The notes under the pieces were generated by a model that had not been told where the DNA came from, did no database searches, and saw nothing but the letters and a program-made list of their open reading frames with translations. 64,000 nt of DNA, taken from contig JAJIRX010000683.1 of the NCBI GenBank assembly GCA_023853785.1, forward strand, positions 1 through 64,000, given 5' to 3'. Positions 1-11,470 of the stretch are shown here, piece by piece; the stretch's first letter is position 1; the number at the start of each line of letters is the position of its first letter. The position numbers and the translations under genes are program-made. The stretch is from Psilocybe azurescens. Taxonomy: Eukaryota > Basidiomycota > Agaricomycetes > Agaricales > Agrocybaceae.

Positions 1-486
1 TATCGAAGTTTCGTATATAAAGTATTTCACTGTCCGATACTCGTATCTACAAAGTGAATAGAAACTAATAAAGGTGTATTGCGTGCGCAATTAAAGATAA
101 CAAAATGAATATGATGTATATATTACAGAAAGAGGAATAGGGCAATAATGCACCGTTAATGAACTAATATGTAAGAATGAATATGCGTACAAATGTTTAA
201 AGAAACCGGCAGTCGCATAGCCAAACGGCTGCGAGGCGTTATCGCGTTTGCTTACTATATTCCAACACTTCCGTATCTTTAGAAAAATGATTTTCTCACA
301 TCTCTTCATGCTGGTCAGCTGAAGCTTGAGGATACACATGCGTTCTGCACCAATTACGAACGTTTGTGGACCTAATTGTGGGTATCCTGGGATTCCATGC
401 TCGTATCGGTGAAGTCATGCTTGCTATACTGGGTTATTTAAACGACACGACTTTCAGCTGGCAAAAACTTCAACATCCGTAGTGAC
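1..486. other. Intergenic / upstream region, no gene supported
   Basis: AT-rich sequence with only short open frames that show no recognisable family features. The last part is the likely promoter of the phosphatase gene that begins at 487. A TTATTTAAA stretch lies near 435. The first 340 bases may include the 3' end of a neighbouring gene outside the window, but nothing in the sequence lets me name it. Confidence 0.5.
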
Positions 487-2648
487 ATGTTCAGGCTTTC
501 CCTCACTTTGTCTCTGACCGTTTTGCTGAACTTGGCGCCCAATGTCGTTGTAGGGTCACCTCCATTTGCTTCCTCTTTCGCTGGATCAACAATCAGCGCC
601 ATATTCCCCCTCCTAATGCTACTGTGACAGCTACAGACACCTTTTTCTTAGACGCCTCTGAAGTAGGCTTCGCTGGTCCGACACCGAGTAAGCCAGACTC
701 GGTATTCGTCATTGGACAAGTCTCACTCTCTATCTAGCTGGAGACGAAGCAAATGCGATAGCCACTGCCCCTGTCATCGCTAAAGTGGACAGCTTTTTCC
801 CTCTGATTAATCTTGGGGCACAGGATACTAAGAAAAATAAGCCCTTCGATGTTTTGGTGCATGCAGGAAATCTCAGCCCATGGCAAACAGTTGATTCCTT
901 TGGACTGCCCAATGCATCTCCGGTAATACCACAGGGCTGCGAGATTATTCAGGCTCACCTTCTTCACCGTCATGGGGCCCGATATCCGACTACGGGCAGC
1001 GGACCTGCCAACTTTGCAGCAAAAGTACACGCAGCTGCAACAGGCGGTGGATTTTTAGCAACAGGCGCCCTTAGCTTCTTGAACACTTGGACCTATAAGC
1101 TTGGCGCGGAGACGTTGACTCCATTCGGCCGTTCACAGCTGTAAGTAACTTCATTCTCGTTATCGATGTTAATAAGAAACTGATTGGCAATGTATACAGG
1201 TTCAACTTGGGAATTGGATTCCGGGTGAAATATGGTACGAGCGTCCTGCGATGGATCAGCTTGTCGACCAACCATTTAATGCTTGTCTAGGAGAATTGCT
1301 TAAGGAATTTAAAGATTTACCTGTTTTTCGCACGACTTCAGAAGGTACCTTGCCATGTTTGTCACTTTTCTCCTCGTGAGACTGACTTAGTAACTATAGC
1401 TCGCATGGTAGATTCAGCGTCAGTATCTAGATTTCGATCCCAAGATCCCAAACCAACATTTTTCATCTATTCTCAGACTTCATTTTGCTGCAGGATTCTT
1501 TGGTGTCCAAAGTTATCAACAAGAATATCATCAACTCATCACTGTTGAAACTGATGGTCAAAACAACACTCTTGCTCCTTATGAAACTTGCACAAATAGC
1601 AATAATGCTATTGGCCAGTTTGAAACGTTCAGGCAGCGAAGTGGGGACAAGTTTATTTGCCACCTGCGCTGAAGAGATTGAACAAAGAGTTGAAAGGACT
1701 CGAACTCAATTTAACCGACTTACCATCAATGCAGCAGCTGTGTGCTTATGAGGTACGTATTATAAATCCAGTACTTAACGATAAGCTTCTTTTGATTGAC
1801 TATGTTCAGACTGTTGCTCTAGGGTTTTCCGAATTCTGTGATTTGTTCACCGAAGATGAATGGAAATCTTTTGAGTACCTAAATGGCACGTTTCTAAACT
1901 TAATTGTGCCATTCATCATGCGCTAAACTGTACATTCTCAGACCTAACATTTTGGTATGGGAATGGCCCAGGAAACCCCACGTCCAGTGCGATGGGCATT
2001 GGCTATGTACAAGAGCTTGTTTCGCGACTAACTAAAACCCGCATAACAAATTTTGACACTACTGTTAACTCCTCGGTTGTGACAAATGACGTACTTTTCC
2101 CTTTGGATCAACCCATATTCGTGGATGCAAGCCATGACACTATACTTTCCGCAAGTACGTAGCCCTACCTATCATCCTTGCATATACGCTAAAATTCATC
2201 AGTATTCGTTGCCATGAACTTCACGAGCCTTTCAGCAAACGGCCCATTGCCGACAGATCACATACCAAAAGATCAGGTAAGTAGATTTCCTTAGATTTCC
2301 TTCCTCTTCCTCAAAGCATATCTGACAATGCGTTCCTATGCTTAGACGTATTTCGTGAATGAGATTGCACCCTTTGGTTCAAACCTCGTTGGTCAAGTCC
2401 TGTCCTGTCCTGCCTCTACGAGTCCAACACATATTCGATGGATTCTCAATGACGCTGTACTCCCTCTTACTGGTATTAAAGGCTGCAAGGCTAACAAGGA
2501 TGGATTGTGCGACCTGGACACCTTTATTGCTGGGATGAAGACCCGTATCGCAGAAGTCGACTTTGCCTTTGACTGCTTCGCGAACTACACTATCCCCGTT
2601 CCAGACAACATCGTCAATGGGCAGTTTCCTCAGCGTTTAAAGAAATAA
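487..2648 (+). CDS. Secreted histidine acid phosphatase (phytase-like)
   Basis: Phosphomonoesterase of the histidine acid phosphatase clan, probably secreted and releasing phosphate from organic esters such as phytate. The N-terminus reads as a signal peptide (MFRLSLTLSLTVLLNLA). The catalytic motif RHGARYPT is encoded near 970-995, preceded by LSPWQTVDSFGLP as in fungal phytases. The proton-donor HD motif is in VDASHDTILSA near 2120-2155. The C-terminal exon (2355-2648) has several cysteines and ends at a clear stop. Introns interrupt the gene near 1142, 1345, 1752, 2155 and 2278. A frame break at the C-run 606-610 separates the signal-peptide exon from the body; one extra C would restore the frame. 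The assignment as histidine acid phosphatase is firm; phytase versus a general acid phosphatase cannot be decided here. Confidence 0.88.
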
Positions 2649-2894
2649 AGTAGCGATTGATTTCCTTGGTTCTCATGTTACATGTAACTGCGCTGTATTA
2701 TTCCTAAAATAGATTGCAAAATCTGATCACGCATCTTTCAATGGAGTGTGACACAATTCTCTGACTTACAGTACTTTGACAGTATTAGAGAGTCTGACGT
2801 CTAGTCCTCAAACCTTTACATTATCCGATCATCTTACATTTAGAACTCACCTCATAGTTGGTATATGCATCTCTGAAACACAATTCAGTTCAAT

Positions 2895-3822
2895 ATGGGA
2901 GGTAACCAGTCTCTCCCCAAGATAACACCGCAAGACCGGGCAATTCTGGAGTGAGTATTGGCAATCCCCGTTCTTACGATCATTCTGAACATCTCTGTAG
3001 CCTCAAACTACAACGTGATAAGCTGAGACAATACCAGAAGAAGGTCCGCCAATGAACCCGACTGGTAATAGCCTTTCTGATGCATTTGCATTCTAGATAC
3101 AACATGTCTTGGACAGGGAGCAAGCCATTGCCAAAGCTCAGCTCGCAGCAGGGGAGAAGGATCGGGCGCTCATTGCACTACGGAGGCGGAAGTATCAACA
3201 AGGTCTCATGTCCAAAACTGATAGCCAACTGGAGAATTTAGAGCAGTTGGTGTGTTATCAAACCCTTTGGCATGCATACATTGGCAGATTTAGGACGTCT
3301 AGCTCTCCACAATTGAATTCTCTCTCGTGGAAGTATCTGTCTTGCACGGGCTCCAAACAAGGGAAATGATGTGCTGAAGGAAATTCATAAAGAAATGAAC
3401 GTGGAGAGTGTTGAAAAGCTGTTAGAGGAGACGGCCGAAGCACGCGAATACCAAAAGTCCGTTTCATCTACAGAGCACTACACCTGGTTCATAATTTTTT
3501 TAGGAAATTGGTAATATGCTGTCAAACGCACTCACATTAGACGACGAAGAAGCTGTTCAAGAGGAATTGCTCGCCCTTCAAAGGGATATTGTAGGTCATT
3601 TTGTTGAAACACTATCAAACGTACTGAACTTGTTCAGGCAGGAGAATATCAGGAGCAACCCCTCCATACTAAGTTACCTGCTGTACCCTCTGAAGAACCA
3701 CAACATCCAGTCATTGAAGGTATATCTGTGTCTATCGTCCTCTTCTTTGACACTACACGTGTTAATATTTGCTACCAGATTCTCGGCCTACTAAACGCGA
3801 AAAGGTTTTGGTTGCAGGATAA
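2895..3822 (+). CDS. VPS20: ESCRT-III subunit Vps20 (CHMP6, SNF7 family)
   Basis: Charged coiled-coil protein of the SNF7 family that nucleates Snf7 polymer on endosomes for multivesicular-body sorting. The start MGGNQS is an N-myristoylation signal (Gly2, Ser6), as expected for Vps20/CHMP6. Next come a basic helix (QRDKLRQYQKK, QHVLDREQAIAKAQ), the core helices with ALRRRKYQQGLM and LENLEQL, and the acidic region (NVESVEKLLEETAEAREYQ, LDDEEAVQEELLALQ). The protein ends REKVLVAG with the stop at 3820-3822. Introns are visible near 2951, 3041, 3250, 3460, 3590 and 3721. There is a one-base frame break at the A-run 3355-3357, and a donor near 3461 that lacks one G. The gene converges with the cyclophilin gene, with a 67-base gap. 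Confidence 0.88.
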
Positions 3823-3889
3823 TGTTTACACGATCTTATATAGTCTACTTCTACACATGTACACGTATACCACAATCTGTACAGTAATA

Positions 3890-5944
3890 CTACCAACCCT
3901 CGAAGTCCCCGAAACCAACTTTTCGCTTCTTTTTAGAATCGTCACTGCCTGAGGTAGTTATCGCAGCTTGAGGCCTTTTCAGATTAAGATATTTACCAAT
4001 GCCAGCTCCAGCTCCATTCTTCCCTCCAAAGGTCAAGGGCAGATGCATCCGAACCTATCTTTGTCCCAAACCAATTGACCTCTTCTTTCTTCTCTATTCT
4101 AGGTGCTCCAGGTGCTCCAGGCCTTACATCTTCCACTCTTTTCGCCAGTTTTTTGCAAGGCGGGTCTTATAGTCTTCAAAAGGATCTTGATAGCTGGGCG
4201 ACAGAAATGAGGATGGGTTACAGTCAGGGCTAAATCGAAACGTACATTACAACTTCAGTTATTCGGACAGTTTTTGCAGGCCTATCCGTGCCAGGTTTGA
4301 CCGGAAGATTCTCAAGGGCATCTAGCACATTTTCTCCACCTACAAGCTTGCCAAAGACTGTATGCTTCTTATCCAGATGTGGGGCCGCCTTGAACGTGAA
4401 GTAAAACTGAGACCTGCATAAATGATTAGGCTCATATTGTAGTAGAAATGCAATTGGTAACATACCCGTTGGTATTCGCTCCTTTGTTGGCCATAGCTAG
4501 AAAACCGCGACCGTCATGCTTAGCTGCGCCCTTCATATCGTGCTCGTCCCTGAAAGGAGTGCCCCAATATGATTCCCCTCCAGAGCCAGTTCCAGTCGGA
4601 TCCCCGTTTGTATCTAGGTGAAGCCGTCAATAAAATTTCAGGAGAACATGTAAGACTCTTCGTTGCGTACCATAAAACCGGGAACGAGTCGATGGAATAG
4701 ACAATCATTGTATTTGCCTGCCCTTGCGAGCATAAGGAAGTTATAGCATGTTTTTGGCGCCTGATATAAGTGCATGAGATTCCATACAGCCGCAAAGTCG
4801 TAAGTCGCACCTTTTCGCAATAAAGCTCCAGGTTTAGACTGGCGCCGCCGAGACTTGTCACGACACGGACATAAGCACGCCGTTTACCAACATCCTTTTC
4901 TTTCCCTTTTCCCTTTAGGGGTTTAGAGATATCTTCGAACATAATTTCCTCCTGTGTAATTGTCAGATAGGATTCCAATAGAAGGAGTATTGACAAACCT
5001 CATCCCAGAGAAGTTTCGAACTCGAAGCTTGAGATATATCCACTGACGTCGATGTCAATGATGCACCCGCCATACCGCTTGAATAAGGAGATATATTCCC
5101 TGACAAAAAACAACATTGGCTTGATAATTAAGGAGGCACAGAAGGATGACCATACAAGGAACAGGCTCTTTCGATTTCAATGCTGTTACGGCAGGGGCGG
5201 CGACGGGATTTGCTACAGTCGCTTGTTCCGCTTTCTTGGCCTTTTCAATCGCAAGAGCATTGGGGACCGATGCAGTTGGCATGCCATGCGGGTTTTGGAG
5301 AGTGATGACATCTCCTCTGGCAAAAGAATTGTAGACATTGAATCAGAGGCGAAGTTTTACGTGCTCACTTTTTGAACGGCGCATCTTCGACCAGATCTTT
5401 CCCTCCTTTTACACTTTCTGCAAGAAATACATTTCCAGTGGTTGCAATTGCGACAATATGGGAGTGCTCGCTGAATGGCTTGAAGGATATGGGGTCATGG
5501 ATTTCGCCCGTAGCTTCTTTTCTGGAATAGTGAAGGGTAATTAAATCCGTAGGTGCCAAAGGCTCCTTGGTTATAGGGTTGGTGTTGTTATGTAGTCTAA
5601 TTGAAAGTATGGTGAGCGGTGAAATTGGGATTTTGCATGGAATGCGCACTTGAGCCAGGGTATTATGTTAACCAGGTCAAATACTATACCGGTTCCATCA
5701 GCGTTTCTTGCGCAGACTGGATGGGTAAAGGGCTGAAATGATAGAGCACAGCAATCGAACGGTGTCCTGGCGCCAGGATGAGGAGCTTCGGCCTTTCTGT
5801 AGGTTTGTCAGGAAATGATGACCATGAGGTTGGTATGCTAAAGACAACTGACGCTTTATAGCCTGTGGACGATGAATGAGAGCCATGAAGACCAGCATGC
5901 TCGGCATGAGTGATGTATAGTTTGTCTGAATTTCCGTGGCCCAT
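3890..5944 (-). CDS. PPIL2: U-box cyclophilin-type peptidyl-prolyl isomerase (PPIL2/Cyp60 family)
   Basis: Nuclear protein with an N-terminal U-box and a C-terminal cyclophilin domain, in other organisms linked to the spliceosome and ubiquitination. The start [16 protein letters not shown] is typical. The U-box region includes [16 protein letters not shown] and DLVNIIPWL, then [15 protein letters not shown] and [19 protein letters not shown]. The linker reads [20 protein letters not shown]. Cyclophilin signatures are [42 protein letters not shown] and [11 protein letters not shown]. The tail has [13 protein letters not shown] and a lysine-rich [14 protein letters not shown] before the stop. 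The KKKRKV run resembles a nuclear localisation signal. A one-base break lies in the run 4149-4154. The divergent gap to the PPR gene is only 142 bases. Confidence 0.9.
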
Positions 5945-6086
5945 TGTACAGCAGTTGAGGGAAACTTGACGGTAATGTTGAAACGTCAAGTTTATCGTTT
6001 ACCTAATGTGTCTCCACTAAACCCAATGTCCCGATCCGTCAAAAAATCTTGACCACGACTTCCTACACCGACAACCGGCTCTTTTC

Positions 6087-8235
6087 ATGCAGGCTCGTCA
6101 AATAGCGAAGCTTAAACATGTCTCCAACTACCATACACTCAATTTGCTGGAGACTCTAGTTCCCAGCTTACTTCACAGAGCCCGAGCATTCTCAAAACCA
6201 GTTTTTCAACGCGACCCAAACGCTCCTAAAGATGGACCATTTCTACACAGCCAAATTCGCGACCGGATAATGGCGCGTGCTCATGCTAGGCCGAAAGTTT
6301 CAGATTCAGCGAAGAATACTCGGAACATCCTGGTCACGCAGATTCTGAAGGCCGTGGAGAGTGGAGACCTTCATCTAGCCTTGAAACACTGGCGAAGTCT
6401 TGAGGACCATAAGGTGACAGTAAATTACGAGGGCGAGGGTCACGGCCTACCTGAAGCAACTGAGCAGAAATTATCAGCTCTTTTCAGAAGTAGATTTCGA
6501 ACGGCCCATACGGAATCCTCTTGGGACGAGAGTGTCGCTCAAGGCTTTGCATTGCAAGCCGCGACTCGTGGTTCAGCGGATGCTTTGTACGCTTTAATGC
6601 TAGGCCAACTTCAAAAAATGATCCTCAAGCGACGGTAGATCTCTATAGACGGTTCACTAAAGCACTAGAAGATGCGCAGACGTACCAGAGGGACAACGGG
6701 CTTGCGGAGTTGGTTCGTGAAGACAGTGAACCACATTTCGATCCCTTTCGCGCGTCGGCACTGCTTGCTGTGATAACCGCACACGCGATGACCGATTCGT
6801 TCCGTGCTGCATTCGATATATACATGGCATCAAATATTCGAGCATCTTCCTTTCGCAAGAATTCGTTCTTCCAAGAAGTCAATGTCGCTCCTAACCTTGT
6901 TCGAAAAGCTCAGAAATATGTCGACAGGCTCGAAATCATTGCGTTGGTGTCAAAGCCGTCCGCTATATCTAAACATATCATGAATCTCGGCCATCCACGG
7001 ACGGCACCTGCATTACTACGCTTGTACGAAAGCATCTTGGAAGGAATCAACGGTTTGGATCCTTACCTCGCTGCGGAACCATCAGGTCTATCGGAGACAA
7101 GATTGGCTGCAATGACGGAAGTTGCTTGGACATCCTTCCAGACCGGATTTATCAGGTGTGAAAGAAAGGATTTAGCTGCTCAGTTGTGGAGTGATCTTGG
7201 GCATTGTGGGATCCAGCCAGCTGTAACGATGTGGACAGGTTTACTCGATATCTATGCAGACCTCCGAGACTCGACGCAAGCTATGCTTACTTGGAATATG
7301 ATGTTGCGTCAAAAATCGAACCTGATGAATTATCATATCGCGCGATAATAGCTGTCTTGTTTGACGATAACAAGCCAGAGGAGGCCATAAAGCGGTTTCA
7401 GGAGTTCAGGAAATGCTTCAAAACCCACAGCCAAACTGGACTTACTGTCTACAATACCGTTCTACGAGGACTACTTCGCCCAAGACGTATTCTCGAGGCC
7501 AACCAATTACTTTCGATGATGTTGAAAACCGGACCACAACCCGACGTCGTTTCATTTAACACTTTTCTTGGATTTTACAGTCGTGAAAAAGATTTTAAGG
7601 GCCTTGCCAACATCGTAAATCGAATGTCAGACGCCAAGATTACTGGTGATGTAGTCACTTTCTCAACAATCCTTTCGGCCTTACTGCAAGTTGGAGAGAA
7701 GAATGCCCCAACCATTATCTTGGGCATTATGCAGAAACAAGGAGTACAACCAAATGTTGCGACTTATACCGCCATCATCGATCATCTAATGCGACAACAA
7801 TCGGATGAAAATTTGGATGCATCGCTCAAGCTGCTTGACAAAATGGAACAGGATCCAACTACCAAGCCAAATGAGGTGACGTATACCACAATCCTTTCTG
7901 GTTTATACCGCGGACAATGGGGAGATCGGCGAAGGGTCGAAGAAGCTAGGAAGGACATAGTGTCGAGGATGAGACGCTTCAATGTTGTATTCCGGTTACC
8001 AACCTATCACACACTCATTCAGGCCGCGCTGGACTCTCCGTATCCGGATGGATACAAGGACGCACTGGCACTTGTTCAGGAGATGGAGGATCAAGGTATT
8101 CCTCGAGTCAACAATACTTGGTATATATTATTCAAGGGATTGGAACGGCTGAAACAATGGGACGTTGCAGCAGAGATGGTGCGAAAGATGTGGAGGAGTC
8201 AACACAGGCCAACAGACAGTCTAGAAAAGTCATAG
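6087..8235 (+). CDS. Mitochondrial pentatricopeptide-repeat (PPR) protein
   Basis: Helical-repeat RNA-binding protein, probably mitochondrial and acting on organellar transcripts. The N-terminus (MQARQIAKLKHVSNYHTLN, then HRARAF) is basic with few acidic residues, like a presequence. The C-terminal half carries clear PPR units of about 35 residues: TVYNTVLRGLLRPRRILEA, DVVSFNTFLGFYSREKDF, DVVTFSTILSALLQ, NVATYTAIIDHLMR, NEVTYTTILSGLYRG and TYHTLIQAALDSP. No introns are needed. The reading frame breaks twice, at A-runs 6613-6618 and 7311-7315; one extra A at each gives a single continuous protein of about 715 residues. The exact ortholog is not recognised. Confidence 0.88.
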
Positions 8236-8284
8236 ACCGCATTATAAGAAAAACAACTTAGAAAACGTATGGTTTTTTGCTCAC

Positions 8285-8633
8285 TTAAGTAGTGTTGTAT
8301 ATACGGATTACAAATTTAAGAAGCTCAACGCTGAGATTTCGATGTTGGTTCGCCAAAAAAGAAAGCCTTCCCCAAACCGACGCGCAGATATCGTGCATAA
8401 GCTGAGAATCTTGGTCATTTATGTTTACAAATAGATAGCAGAAACATACCGATATGGCTCCAACGCCTACCAAGCCATTTGCCGAAGAAAGGCAGGAGAA
8501 CGATAGCAACGAGTTGCTGAAGCTGTTCAAGGCTTTCTTCCCATTCCTGCTGCGCGAGACGATACTCCTCGTCTTCGTTGTAGGAGGAAACCGATGTTGT
8601 GTCGTCGTCTAGGGATGCGACAGATGATGGCAT
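8285..8633 (-). CDS. MIM2: Mim2-like mitochondrial outer-membrane import protein
   Basis: Small protein of about 100 residues with an acidic N-terminus (SVSSYNEDEEYRLAQQEWEE), an amphipathic stretch, and one predicted membrane helix (LVAIVLLPFFGKWLGRRWSH). That arrangement, with the EEYRLAQQEWEESL motif before a single transmembrane helix ending in G-K-x-x-G-R-R, matches my recollection of fungal Mim2. Mim2 partners Mim1 to insert helical proteins into the outer membrane. One intron (donor GTATGT near 8453, acceptor near 8396) joins a second exon beginning AYARYLRVGLGKAFF. The open frame stops at 8285; one extra T at a T-run near 8355 would give an alternative stop at 8325. The family call rests on motif memory. 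Confidence 0.6.
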
Positions 8634-8705
8634 GGGTTAGAGAAAGGAGAGTTCAGAACTTACTCGGTCACCGTGACATAAATTGCATACACTCTGATCG
8701 GCACC

Positions 8706-11377
8706 ATGATCATCATCCGAGCCCAGCCTCAGGATTACTCCACAATTCCTTTCTTTCACAAACCAACACCTTGTGCCAATGGCAGACCATCCGACACATC
8801 TGGCGGAGGAGGCTGGTTGGCAAACCGCTCCTTTATAGCATTTCCGTCTTTGCCAGTCTTGGTGTTTTCCTGGTAAGACTGCCTTTGAATCTTATGTCTG
8901 AACTACCGCATCAACTGCAGCCCTTTGAATAGTTTGGATATGATCAAGGGTGGGCGTAAATCACGGAGCACAATTGTATATTACTGATAATATTCGTTTC
9001 AGTGTTATGAGTGGAATTATCACTGGTCCCTACTTTCGGAAATATTTCAACTATCCCGGGCCCATAGAAACAGGGACTGTCGTCGCTGTTCTAGAAATCG
9101 GTGCTTTCAGTACGTCGTTCAAATAGCAAATCCCCCTCTTCAAGGCTAAAGAGCGTGAACTTAGTCACCTCCGTCGCTGCTGGTTGGGTCGGTGATACTA
9201 TCGGTCGTAAAGGAACGCTCTTCATTGGTGCTGTGATATTTACCATCGGCGGAGCAATTCAAACCTTTACTATTGGCTTCTGGAGCATGCTGTTGGGGCG
9301 AATTGTGAGCGGGTTTGGTGTCGGTCTTCTCTCGTGAGCGGTTTGTGCCATTGCGAATCAGGCCACCACATAATTTAGCGTTAAACAGGACCATCGTCCC
9401 AATTTATCAAAGTGAAATCTCTCCTCCTAATCATGTTGGTCCATTTCTTTCTGGTCTGCTGTTATAAAACACTCACAATAATATAGCGCGGTGCTCTAGC
9501 GTGTATGGAGTTTACGGGCAATATAATTGGCTACTCGTCTTCCGTCGTACGTCTATGCAATTCAGGCTAAAACCTTACTCAATCTCCTTTAGTGGACAGA
9601 CTACTTCTGTTCCTTTATAGATAGCGATATGTCGTGGAGGATCCCTCTTTTCTTGCAATGCGTTATCGGTGTAATATTGGCTGCTGGGTCCTTGTTGATA
9701 CCTGAAAGTCCGCGGTATGTTATTCGAAACGTTTTTAAGATATCATTTTGATCTAACGCTATTTGACTTATAGGTGGCTCATTGATACTGGTCGGGAGGC
9801 AGATGGCATGAGGGTTCTTGCTGACCTTCATGATGGCAACTTGCATAACCCTGTCGCTGTCGCCGAATATGAGGAGATCAAGGATAAAGTTCGCGAGGAC
9901 GTGAGTCGGCTTTAGATTTCATTACACGCAATTGTTACAACAGCAGGCCGTCTATAGCGCGAGTCTGGTGAAGCGAGGACATACAGTGTAATGTGGCGAA
10001 AGTATAAACGACGAGTTTTATTAGCCATGTCGTCTCAAGCTTTTGCTCAACTTGTGAGAGCCTCTTACTTTGTTATAACATTTAATGCGAGGTTGACGAA
10101 AGAAACTTGCAGAATGGAATTAATGGTAAGCCTTCCTTCGTATTTCAGTTCTTACCCTTTGCATTTTAACTTACTGTTGGTCATGGCAGTCATCTCATAT
10201 TATGCACGTAAGTCTGTTTCGTCTCTGGAGCCAAGGCGTTTGAACACATGAAATTATAGCGCGTGTATTCGAAGGTAAAATTTATAGTTACTGTGTTGTG
10301 GTCAAGGGCTAAGAAAGACCGCAGAGGCTGGCTGGATAGGCCGTCAAGCTCTTTTAATGACTGGGATTAACTCTTTCATATACGTGCTAAGCACCATTCC
10401 AACGTTCGAACCCCTCATTTTGATGTGTCTTTGTGATCTTATTGTAAATGGACAGATGGTATCTTGTTGACCATTGGGGCCGCCGAGCCATTCTTCTTTC
10501 CGGGGCAGTCATTGTACGTCTTGAGAAATGTCAAACTTGTTTGGACATGCAGCTGACCTGAATTTCTCAGATGGCGGCTTCCTTGGTCGCTACAGGCTGG
10601 TGGATGTACATCGATGTGCCTCAAACACCTAATGCTGTCGTTATATGCGTGGTGATATTCAATGCTGCGTTTGGGTATAGGTATAATATGCTTCTACAAA
10701 TCAAATAATAAAATTTCGCTAATGACTTCAAGCTGGGGCCCTATTCCATGGTTATACCCACCTGAGGTAAGATAATCTTTCTCTGAATGTAGTTCACGCC
10801 TTTTTCTGACATTCTGTAGATCATGCCTCTGAATGTACGAGCCAAGGGCGTCTCGTTGTCGACGGCCACGAATTGGGCATTTAACTTTCTTGTTGGAGAA
10901 ATCACACCATACCTGCAAGACTTGATTGAATGGCGGCTATACCCCATGCACGGGTTCTTTTGCATCTCTAGTTTCGTTCTAGGTGGGTTTTTTTCCAAGG
11001 CATATCGGTTTTCTCTTTTTTGACCAGATCTTCAACTAGTATATTTCTGTGAGTTGATATATGTCTTTATTTTTCTCGGAATGCTCAATTCTGGCATGCA
11101 GTGTATCCGGAAACCAAAGGCGTTCCTTTGGAAGAGATGGATGCTGTTTTCGGCGAAGGTTTGTGCATTTTTGCTTTGCTTCATAAGCTTGAGCTCAGTC
11201 CAATCTCCCATGGCAGAAGAACGAGAGGAAGCATCAGATTATGCGTCGGAAACTGTGTCGCTTGCGCAGAGTAGACATTCTGACCTAGAACGACGTGATA
11301 GAAATGTAGAGCCTAGTTGGTTTGCGAGGCTATTTAAAAGGACGAATTATCGCTACGAACCCATCCAGGATGAATAG
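8706..11377 (+). CDS. MFS sugar (hexose-type) transporter
   Basis: Twelve-helix proton-coupled or facilitated sugar transporter of the plasma membrane. Family signatures appear in order: FASLGVFLFGYDQG and VMSGIITGPYF (helix 1), AGWVGDTIGRKGTLF (D-x-x-GRR/K loop), LGRIVSGFGVGLLS, VPIYQSEISPP, PESPRWLIDTGR, GINVISYY, WYLVDHWGRRAILL, WGPIPWLYPPEIMPLNVRAK and PETKGVPLEEMDAVFGE. The C-tail is acidic and serine-rich. About ten short introns split it. One T is missing at 8841-8843 (IAF then SVFASLG). I placed the start at 8706 because the frame runs open from there; it lies only 72 bases from the divergent Mim2-like start and is uncertain. Substrate is not determinable. Confidence 0.9.
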
Positions 11378-11470
11378 ATAAATTATCTATTAGAGACTAG
11401 TAGAAGTATTAAAACACAGTATGCACACTTAATCAGATTAAAAGGCATCTTGCCAAGTCGTCACTGAGCA

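Noticed and set aside
3728..3952. Plus-strand open frame at the end of the Vps20 gene
   Set aside because: It covers an intron and the 3' end of the opposite-strand cyclophilin; the true last Vps20 exon ends at 3822 in a different frame.
6087..8235. Pseudogene or two adjacent PPR genes
   Set aside because: The frames join perfectly at two A-runs with intact repeats; the same type of break is found in essential genes across the window.
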